Shown: in pieces, positions 1 to 10,600 of the stretch
How positions within the stretch are numbered: position 1 is the stretch's first letter
Layout of the letters: every line of letters starts with the position of its first letter
NCBI RefSeq assembly: GCF_033439725.1
Contig: NW_026944384.1
Location: 3,968,001-4,032,000 of the forward strand
Direction: 5' to 3'
From: Neurospora tetraspora
Lineage: Eukaryota; Ascomycota; Sordariomycetes; Sordariales; Sordariaceae
DNA: 64,000 nucleotides
The notes under the pieces: model-generated
Database searches by the model: none
What the model was told of the DNA's origin: nothing
What the model saw: only the letters and a program-made list of their open reading frames with translations
Made by a program: the position numbers and the translations under genes

Positions 1-1663
1 AGTCTGACACTCCAAGCTGTCGATATCCATTCAACCAAAATGACTTGCAGCCGCATTGCAACAATGATTTGCGTCTCGTCGACTACCCCACTGCCAATCC
101 AGACCATCATCCCGCCGTCCGTCAACTCCAACTCCGGTCGAGTCTCGCTCTCGCAGTACCTGGGAGCCTGGGAGAAGTGGTTGGACTTCAAGGACTTCCG
201 TCTCCAGTTTCATCTGCCTCCGATCGCCTTGTCGTCACGGCCTGCAGTCTAGGTTTCCACCATGACCACGGTACGAATGCAACCTGCAAGTAACGACTGT
301 AGAGAGAGCAAACGCACACATACTAATATCGATCCAAGGCTGCCAAGATGGCGGAACAGCGAGGGAAAGATTCCGTGTCGAGGAAATGGCTGCAACTTGC
401 ACCGAATACCGGATGGTCGCGATCCTGCTGAGCTTGCGTACAACTACCACATCTGGGCATGCTGGACTGAATCGGCCAGGCCAGCGAATAATCGCTCCAC
501 ACGTCTCCATCCAAGCCATGAGATGCCGAGGAGCGAGCGGGTGCTAGACGTGCTTAGGTGCGCCCCCAACATGTCGCTAACGGAGGCGTTGGAGTGTTGA
601 TGTCAGTCGCAGCTCCAGCACACATGGAACATCGGCATGCTTGAAACTGGGGACTGGGCGAGACGGAAACCGGGCAAAGAGGTCACCTCCACTACCACGG
701 GACGATCCCCGGACGGACTTGGGCACCAGTCCGTCTTTCGAAGGAGTCCATTGTCTTCCCAGTCGAAGCTCGCAACAGTCGCCGACTCGCCGGTGCCATT
801 ACACTGCTCCACAGCCACGGGCTTCCCCATCCACGGAACCTGAACGGACCAGAAGTCCGGGGAAACGGTCCAAACGGAATCAAGTCAGCCACACTGGCAG
901 GACTGGCGCACTGGGTACGAATACGATACGGCTGCGTGCCAGCGGCTCGGGCACCACCCTCCCTCAAACCATGTGGCTAAAGCCCGACTCGGCGACCTGG
1001 GACCCAAGAAGGGGAGCGATCCGTCCGCCAAGCTCTTTAGCGTTGACGCAAAAAACCGTTGTCACACAGCTTCGGGTCAAGAGGCGTCCAATTATGGCAG
1101 GAAGATCTTCCAGGTGGCGTTCCTTGACTGTTGCCCGTAATTCCCTTGTCGACCCCCTTGCCCGCTATCGATCCCTACCGTCGCATACGGTCCACTCACC
1201 CACCCTGCCCCCTAAACCTTTCCTGGCGATTTCTAGCGAGCGTTCAGCTGAGGCTTTAACGCCCTAACGCCCAAATGGGGAAATCTTCAACGCCCTTGTC
1301 GCTGGTCATCTCACTCCAACCATTATCATCCAAATACGCTGCCAAAACGGCCATTACATTGCGCTCTGCGGGAAGAAGAGAGCAGCAAGTCTAAGGCAAC
1401 CCAACCTCAACAAGTCAACAAGATGATGGGATAAACAAGTTACACTTCCCGCATCAGAGACAATAAGCTACCGAGACACACCGGAAACCGATAAGAGATG
1501 AGGTGTCGCTATGTATGCATAGTAGTACCGGTGGAGGAAGTGCCCTGAAACCTCCACAATAGCGGCCTGGGGGCATGCCTGCTAGCACTTCACGGGGCTT
1601 CCCCGTCACTCACTGTAACGGTCCCCCCCCGTCGTTTTGACGGTCACCCTGGCCTTCCACTAA

Positions 1664-2338
1664 ACCTTCTTGACGATGAACTTGCGAGTGCTGGAACCGG
1701 AGCGAAATGCAAATGTAACCTTGGATACGGCAGCACCACGGTAGAAGTAACCATAGGTGAGTATAACTCCCTACTCTAGTTCTCGAAACTGACAGTGGTA
1801 ACAAGATTGACTAACATGGAATAGTGGCTCATTATATTTCACCACCGTACCCGAAAGCCTTAATCGAATGAACGAGTCGACGATGAGATCGAACTCCAGT
1901 TAGCCGGTGGATGCTCAATTCCACACGGAATACAAGATTTATCTCCATGCGATTGCCCCTACCCCATCAGCAAGATATTCTCATGAGGGACCGACCACCC
2001 TATCATTCTGGTGGCAGGAGCGGTCGCGAGATTGAATGATACGCTTGGTTGTGCCGCTAGCGGTATGACCTTCACCAACAAAAGTCTCCGTGGGCCGTTT
2101 CTGTCAGCGATTGGATGCCTGTAACGCCCAAACCCCTGTCCAGCTCAAACCCAGAGCCGCCTCGACGTACTCCATGCAAGATGGCATGAAGGCGTTCACA
2201 TTCATTGTGGTTGGGACTGGAGTCCCCGTTTTGAACTTCGACGGACACACTGTCGTTCTCCATAAGCGTCATATCGCCAATCTTACGCAAATCGTTGGCA
2301 AGATCCGCCTCATTGCCATGCTCTTGATGGTAAAACAT
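1664..2338 (-). pseudogene. Possible degenerate small coding remnant
   Basis: On the minus strand an ATG-initiated frame of 88 codons runs from 2338 to 2072. A shift of one frame near its end would continue as a readable stretch to about 1979. Further on, at about 1770-1664, another stretch reads IRR-free, protein-like sequence including YGYFYRGAAVSKVTFAFRSG and ending KKV before TAG. The pieces are in different frames and have no convincing splice sites between them. I recognise no family. This is either a decayed gene, a multi-exon gene I cannot assemble, or chance. Confidence 0.15.
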
Positions 2339-5300
2339 GGATCCACTCGACTAAGAGAGCATCAATAACCAACGCTACCTAGCTCGCTCCCTTCGAATCT
2401 GCTTACCCTTCCTACTTCAGAATGGTGGCCGTTAGACATTCAAGACAATACCATCACGGCAGCTTCCATTGGCCTAGTTTTTCGTCCCGCCTGTTGGTTA
2501 ACGGTTTCTCCATCCTATGCGCCGCATCCGCATCTCCGAGACACCCAATGGAATCGGCGCTTGCTTAAACGGCTGAGAAGTTGGTCAGCTGGGCTAGCAG
2601 CGTTTTTGGATGGCTGGATATTGCCCGGTCCATCCGGAAGGGCCTTCTGCACGGCGAAGGAAGTCCTGCCATCAGTCCGACCTAACATCAGGGAAGGAGA
2701 TGCAATGCCACTGTCTTCTTAACGTGTTGGCTGGCCCACCTGAAGCCTGAGTGTTGGGCTTGGTGGAAGCCTTTGGCAGCTGGCGCCATCGAGATCACAA
2801 CCGATGAGGGAGTCGGTGCCGGAATACGGGAACACCAGGCGCTTCTGTGGCTTACGTTGTACGTCCTGCAGACCCACAATCCAGTTGCAGTTCCAGGGCT
2901 GATACTGAACCAGAGGGATATAGGTCGGCGACCTGATCAAAAGTCTTGCTGCAACATGCTCAGAAAGGCATCAAGTCAGCCCGTGGCCTGCATCAAGGTC
3001 ATCTCGAATTCCTTGTGCGGCCCCCGACCCCCGCCCGGCCAAGCACATCTCATGCCGTAACCTTTCTTGTTCGTTCCCTGGTCCCCGGCCGGAGTCCAGA
3101 TCTTCGACACTTTTTGTCCTGAGAGCCCACTGGACATCAAGCTTTCTTCTGTTGCCACTATCGCTGGGAGAGGCCTCGAAGTGAGACATGAACAGGGTAT
3201 GAATGCAAGAGATGTGTAAAGGAGGGGGAGGATATGGATGCCAACGCACTTGTTCGTCGGTCCCATCCCCCGTCCTACTCACTTCTTCCTCATATGCGGT
3301 CTATCAAACTTTCCAGGATAAAGCAAGAATCCAGATGAGTGGAGGGCGGGGGCACCGCAAAAGTGCCGAAGCGATGTGTGACTTTTTGAAAGGCCGTTTA
3401 ATTAGGCCGAGTTCCTTGAGAGAAGGCGGTTAACCCACCGTATACTTTAGTCGCGCTCGGTTCTCTTTTCTCCTGACTAGCTGCGGCAAGCTGAGCATAA
3501 TTCTGCCAGTCGCAGCGATATCCGATTAGGAGATGTTGGCAAAACAGGGAGCCTGGTCAATGACCTTGTTGTTGCTGGGCTCGGTTGGTTTCCGACTGCC
3601 GTGGCCCACTTGGGCTGTGCCTTCCCGTTCAGCTAACTATTTGCATGAAAGGTGACGACGACCGGTAGTGAATGCTTGAGACACATCGACGGAACTGACT
3701 CCGCTCAGACGAGACGTATCAAAGCCGGAGCAATGGGCCATCCGGAAGGGCGATGGCGCACAGCACTATGCTTGAACAATGTGTATTAAGACGATCTTGC
3801 TTTGAGAGACGGTTACAAACAGGAGTTCCGATATGTTATTTTGATTTCAAAGCGGGGGACGTGACAAGGAGCTCAACGAGTCTTGCCCAATGGATGCTTT
3901 ATGGCTGAAACTCTGTAAGTCCTTCACTTGACGCCATCTCAGCCATCTCTCAGTTTCTGGGTCTGATCAAATTCTCAAGATCTGGTTGGTTAGTTCCAAA
4001 AGAAGGCAATCAAGTCCCGGAAATGTGTATGAGCATTTGGATTGGTCAGGCCAGATCCAGAGGGAAATTACACTTTTTGGAAAGAGGATGCCATTTGTGA
4101 GCAACGACAAGCAAGGCACAACTTCAGTATCATGAAGTAAGCCCAACCCAGACGTGCAGGACTGGGCTAAAAGGCTAATAAAAGGCCATTAAAATTGCGG
4201 GTACCTTTGAGGCAGGCCGTAGGACCCACAAGAAAGGAGGGCGGCTGAGAAAATACATGGTGGAAAAGGGAGAACGGATGAAGTGCGGGCGCGGCGGTTG
4301 TGAAAAAGAGGTGAACCACGGGGTTTCGTTCTACATCAAGGCCTGCAGTGAGGCATAGGGAAGCGCATCCGGAACGACTGGGATGTGATACCCAGGATTG
4401 AAGGGAGCGTAGGCGGAAGCGGGGAGGGTGAAGGTGAGGGTCAGGGAACATTGCTGTTGGTTCTCCTCCCCCTTTTCCGTTCATGTCAGCCCCAACCCAA
4501 CCGTTCTTATCAAGCGGTCAGCCTTTTTGTGATGGATGTCAACACGGTTGCATACCAACCTTGCCTCTTTGTTAAGACATGTTGGAGCATCATTGGCTTG
4601 ATACTTCCATCCATCATCGGCGGAAGGCGTCACAACTCCCCCGGATCACCAGAGACGGCTGGGCCAGTTGAGCCTGGGGGTACTATTTGCCTCCTTGCCC
4701 CTCCCAAGGTAGTCTTTGCACAGAGTGCACTTGTGTGGTAATACTGTTTCTGCCCTGACCACTCTGAGCTGCTTGTCTCGGAATGAGGAGGCCAGTGGAT
4801 CGGAGGGAGGGAGGACACTCCGACAACATAACGGGAGGGTTGGCCTCTCTGGGAACTTTGAGTACTGACTGCAGTCAATGTACCAGTAACAAGTGGAAAC
4901 TGGACCGAAGGTTTAACGTGAGTGCAGAAAAGCGACATACTTGATCACTCGTCGGCTTCAATCCATAGGCGGGCAGGAAAATGCTGACTGGATCAGTTGC
5001 TGATGCTTCTCGACTAACTGCAGCGGTTACAAAACCATCTGGTTTGCGCGAGTTGAGTACGGTAAGTATCACAGCTCATGATTTCAGCTGTTAGAAGGGG
5101 TAGTAGAGCGATTGATTTTTACATAATTAAGAAAGGCCGTCACTAACAGAAGGTCCATGGAGGTATTACGCCAGCAGTTTGATCTCGTAAATTACGGGTT
5201 CGGTCGGTTTCTGGCCCTCGTATCAACCCAGCGGAGGGAGGAGCGATGTCCATTGCCGTTGCAGTGCCGTGGCGGCTGTTGGATCTGAGTGAGAGTCAAG

Positions 5301-5557
5301 ACGGAAAGGGCGAGCTGACGATGCCGACTCGGAAAGCGCAACTCAAAGGACTCATTGCATAACTTGGAGCAACGAACGGTAAGTAGAGGTACCTATCCAC
5401 ACCGACTCGTCCGGATGGGGTGAGTGTTACACTTCAGTTGACGGAGTGCAGGCACTCTGTGCATGCCGTTCGTTGTTCAGTTCGTCATGACTGACCACCA
5501 TGACCACTGCATTCCGAGTCAACTTAGCTGGGGTAAAGTACCCTATGAGAAACTTGG

Positions 5558-5656
5558 TACGGTTGTAGAGTGGTTCCGTTGTTGAGCGGTTAAGAAGACA
5601 CAACCGTTGCAGGGGAAGAACGGTTGCTCCACCGTTGATATCTCACAACGGTTTCT
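5558..5656. promoter_or_regulatory. Cluster of CGTT(G)/AACGG motifs
   Basis: About 100 bases contain seven copies of a CGGTT/CCGTT core on both strands: near 5560, 5576, 5587, 5603, 5620, 5632 and 5648. Several are extended to AACGGTTG or its complement CAACCGTT. Such a core resembles Myb-type binding sites, but no gene start lies nearby, so any regulatory role is guesswork. Confidence 0.2.
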
Positions 5657-7680
5657 GAAAAACCATAAGGTCTCCTCCCATACAAAGGCTAGCGGAATTG
5701 GCGTGCAGTAGTCTGGGTGGTGGGAGAGAAAGAGGAAGTCGCGATGCACTCATGGCAGGAGCTTGGCCGGAGCTGGGGGATCAGTCAGATTCACCGGCCG
5801 CCGGGTGACAGTTGCAAGTGCGTGCCACTCGGCAACTACAAGACGACAATGAACATGCCACTGCGGAATGAAGAGTGCCTGTGTGCAAGGAACTATACTT
5901 GAAGTGACCAAACGGAGTTGCCGACCGGTTGGTGCGTGAGGTCAACTCTCCGGCTGCGTTCATGTTGCTGCCGCCGGCCATGAAAAAAACTCGAAACCGT
6001 AACCTGCAGTGTGGTTAAGTAACTTGAACAGCTAAGTTCCTCGTCACCGTGGCCGCGATACACAAGGACGAGGCGGTAGTATGATTCTGAACTACCTACT
6101 TACTTCTTACCAACTCATTGAACTTGGAAGCATGAGTTCTCAAGTTCCGGTTCAGAAATTGTGTCATGTCCGTCTTCCCATGACGGATACCGAATCCGCT
6201 TCTCAGATTATTGAGCTTCTACTAAGTATTCAAGTGCTGAGCGAGTGAGGACAATACTGCCACCGTCGTGGCCGTACTAATTTTCCGTCGCGGTACCGAC
6301 GGAATCGGGCTGAGACGGACCAACGAGGGAATGAACTGAACTGAACCTGGCTGGTCCCCAAGGTTCAGCTTAGTGTAAGATAAGTACTCAGCTTCGATTC
6401 CAACGTTCACTCACCTGACTTCGTTGTCATCATTTGGCATTTCATGCATAGCCTGGCCTCTTCTACGTGAGTCCATTTTGGCTGACTCGGATCACGAGAA
6501 AGTGATTACTTTAGACTTCAAGTTTCAAGTGTCTCTGTCGACTCATGGTGCAGTGGTGTGAAGCAAACTGAATCACCCTCACAACATAGAGGACTAGTCT
6601 AGATTGCCGAAACCTTTTGCTAGTTATGCCACATAAGTATAGTTACCTACGTACCGTAGAGCTGCTTTCCAAACCGGCCAACTAACCAGGACTGGACGGC
6701 TAGAACGAACTACTTAGGTTTTAGGAACCGAAGCAACAAAGATGGTACGTAAATGTCATTCTCATCACTGGCTTCCTATGTTGTTCACTGCCTCTTGAAG
6801 ATCGTGATTCATCCATTCCGTTGCATTATCTAACATTTCTGACCGAGTGACCCACGTCGACGCGGTACTCTCACATACTTACTGTACCTGCCCATGGTGA
6901 GTTACCACACCGAAGTACTGTAGACTGCACACATTCCAACCACTTCACTTTTTCTGTTCCTTTACCCTGTACAAGCTATTTCCTTCCTACTACTGACCAT
7001 CTAGTACTCACCTCGTCCTCTGTTTCCTGTCGCTACTACTTACTTCTACTGCACTTGTCACTTCAGTCTTCCGTATGACGATGATCGGGATTTAAGAGGT
7101 CAAAGGTACCTTAGTATCACCACCGCCAAAAACAAATTATCAAGTGTCTAGGAGACTGAAAGCTACTCTATTAGCTCACCAAAATTCAGAAATGCACATA
7201 GCATTGGTAGAAAGTTATCGGCGAGTGTTTTGGACACTTGCACTGCAGTGAGAGAAGGGTGCGTGTAGATTTGGGCTGGTGAGTGCAGATGCTTACTACC
7301 TGTAGTCTTTCACGTTCTTTGAGATAAGGTCCGATCATCAATCCCCAAAAAGCATACTGGCCCTGTCAGGAACTAATTTGTTGGGCTGTCAAAAACACTC
7401 ATTGTAATTGAACATTCATTGTCTGCGGTGAGTCCAGCTCGCGCTGTGTCTTCCCACGTCACCAAAATTTTGGAAATAAGCAATAACCTGAGTTGAAATT
7501 GGCACATATTTTGTGCAGAGGATTGGCCTCCTCTCCAATAACTCCGTCCGCCAAATCTAGCTTGAAAAGTCCCTGCCTAGCCACAATAAAACCAGAAAGA
7601 GAACAGTCGAATCTAGTCCTGCTAAAAGATGATGAAACCCGCCGTCAAAAACCTCAGTAGCCCTTTACCCAGCCAGCGCT

Positions 7681-10600
7681 TCAAAGATAGATATCCCCAC
7701 CAACGCCATCAACCCACCTCTGCCACGCCTGTTCATACGCATCCTCCAAGTCCCTGACCCATCTCCGCGTATCAAACAACGCACAAGTCCATTTGCTCTC
7801 CCACAACAGCTTCCTCAACTCGGCAAGCCTTCCCACCGGTTTACCATAGTAGCTAGCCCTATAGCCACCGTGACCACCAGCACCTCCAGCACCATTATTC
7901 CCAGGCATAGGAAACCCATCCACAACCAACTCATAAGTCAACCCATTCGCAAGCTTGATCGCCCTATTCTCGTATTCATAGTCGTCGCCAGCAATCAGAT
8001 CCTCAGCCGCCTGTCTTCCCGCTTCACTCTTCGGCAGCGCCCCCTTGAGAATGGACGCCGCCATGCGCGAGCACATCTTGTACTCGTACCGCGGCAGGGT
8101 CAGCAGGGGCGTACTCGACCATAAGACGTCGGCAGCGGTCGTGTGCGCGTTGCACTCGGGCGTGTCGAGGAAGAGGTCGCACACGCGGGCGCGGGCGATG
8201 TGCTGCTGCTTGGGAGCCACGTCGGTGAAGATGATGCGGCTGGCGACTTCGTCACCGGCCCAGAGCTTTGCCGTCCGGCGGAGGTTGTTTTCGCCGAGCT
8301 CGGGGAACCGGAGAAGCCACAAGACGGCTTTGGGAACGTGTGCTAGGATGCGAAGCCAGGTTCGGAACGTAGTAGGATCGATCTGTTGTACGAGAGCGTT
8401 AGTTAGTGGAGCTGCACATGCAATTTCCTCTGCAGAATGGAGGACACGTACCTTGTAGAGTTGGTTGAAGTTTCCGAGGATGATCCTGTCGTCTGGGAGG
8501 TTGGGGAAAAGCATCTTGCGCATATTCCATCGCCTCCTTTGTTCTTCTTCCCATGTCATCCCTCTCTCGTCCGAACCATCGCCTGACTGTTTGTGATCAC
8601 AGCAAAAGAATGTGTCCTTGCAATAGATCAAATTCTCCGAGTATACCCAATCTTCGGCCTCGGCATCAGCTTCATCTCGGAATACATCCTCCAGACTTAG
8701 GTTGTTACGGTGTGGACGCAATGTTGATGGCGGCACTGACGTCGTATCTGCGAGCAGATAGTCACACCACTCCGCCCCAAGTGTCCCTGCGAATCCCATG
8801 AAGGCCATTTGGATTGGTGCAGGTCGTGCTGCGAAGACCTCGTTGCGAGCTCCTCTAGTATAGCCGTTGAGATTTACCAGGATATGAATTCCATCTGCAA
8901 CAATCTGCTGTACCAGCCGGTCGGATGACCAGGTGCTCACATCTCGGAAAACTGGTGCCTCGCGCTCAATTTGTTGGCGGTGAATCGACTTATCGCTGGC
9001 CGTAGTCGCATAGCAGAAAGCCCTCACCCGTGTGTTGTCGTGGAATCCAAAGACGGATTGCATCAAGTGTGCCAAAGGATGGTTGTTGAAATCGGAAGAT
9101 ACATAGCCTATGTTGAGCTGTGGATTTGGTGGCCTCGGAGGCTCATATACCGTGGCGGGGATCCAGGAAGATCTGAGGGTGGAACACGAGATCCTAAGCG
9201 CATTCCTCTGTGAGATCATGCGGACATCCTTGGCTGTGAGGGGACATGTAAAGGTATGGAATGGTAGGACTGTAGGCGCGATTGGAACCGTGAGAGTAGC
9301 GGGAAGCCTTGGCCGAGCGTATCCAGAAGCCGACTCTTGGCCGTTGATGTACCTGTCACGATACCAACGCCGCATGGTAGCTCTTGTAGCTCGTTCGATA
9401 AGCCGTAACACCCGGGAACCTTCCCATGATCTACCAGACCATTTCCGCAACTCCGCATCCAGGTCCAGTGAACCATCAGCGATAGCAGCCCTGGCAGTCC
9501 TGAGATAAGCCATCAACTGCATGGCGGATTGTTCTTGCAAGACACCGCAACCCCAGGCAGAGGCTTCCCTCAGCTGCTGGGCAACAATGTCAACCACGCG
9601 CTGCATGAGGCCGCTTCCCTTGCCCTGTTTCGTTACGTCTTCTAGCATTCCATCTTCACCAATATGCCACCGATCATACCTGCCGTTGGCGAGCAGAACT
9701 CCGCCACGACCCCTCCAGTCGCACACTGAGTTGAGAGCAGTAGAAAGTCCACAGACTGCTTCAGCGAAATCCGGGTTGGAGGTTACGGCCCGCTTGTAGT
9801 AGATGATGGCATCGTTAGTGCGACCCCTATCCTTGACCGCATTTGCAAGATTCGTTAAGGCAATATCGAAGGTGCCATCACAGGCCACTGCCTTCTCGTA
9901 CATGGAGATGGCTAGATCGAGTTGGCCGATATCCTTGAGGAGACTGCCCAGGTTCGTATGAAGATGCACATGCTTCGGATCCAACGTGAGTCCGTACTGG
10001 TAGTAAGCCAGCGCTAAAGCAAGCCCGCTCCCAGGCACAATGCCAGGAATCGTTGCCGCCGTAGAGGCATCTGGGACAGATACCTGTTGTGACGCCGTGA
10101 GTTGGACACTCGCAAGAAGAATCCCCACGTTATTAGCTGTGGATGGACTTTCCTGGAGAGAAAGAGACAGGTAGTAAAGAGCCAGAATATCACCAACACT
10201 GGGTGACTGCTGCGAGACGCCTGCACCAGAACCTCCATTGGACATGGCATCTTGCAAGATTTTGGCCAATGAAAGCAGAGCGTTGCTTGTCGTTGATACG
10301 GCCGACCTCCTCTGACTACTCGATACGACGTATTGAAGCCCAGGGAGATGACCACCGCTAGCCGCAAAAACGAGCTTGGCAGTGTGTTTTGCTCTCTCAG
10401 GAGGGAGAAGTAGCGGTGCAGATAGATTCTTTCGCGTCGGATTCTGCAGCGATACCATCCCACCACTCCCTGGATTGAGGACACTCTGTATCAGGCGGAT
10501 AAGTGACCGGAGTCCCTTGACCTGTCTTCCGGCACTAATCAGAACAGCCTCCTCGAAAGCTTTGGACGCGCCGTCTATGTTCTTCAGGGAGTAGAGGATG

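Larger units (their letters stand above)
1..7680. other. Long gene-poor left flank
   Basis: No gene could be supported in these 7.7 kb on either strand. The open frames are short, many lack an ATG, and none shows a motif I recognise. The longest, a plus-strand frame at 641-1267, opens with TTG and reads as Arg/Ser/Pro-rich low-complexity sequence. No tRNA, 5S rRNA or transposase signature was seen. Two local points are listed separately: possible degenerate coding scraps at 1664-2338 on the minus strand and a cluster of CGTT(G) motifs at 5558-5656. The right part may hold the 3' UTR of the O-GlcNAc transferase gene that ends at 7681. Confidence 0.6.

Noticed and set aside
641-1267. 208-codon plus-strand open frame
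   Set aside because: It starts at TTG, is low complexity, has no motif and no splice support. An open frame of this length can occur by chance in GC-rich DNA.
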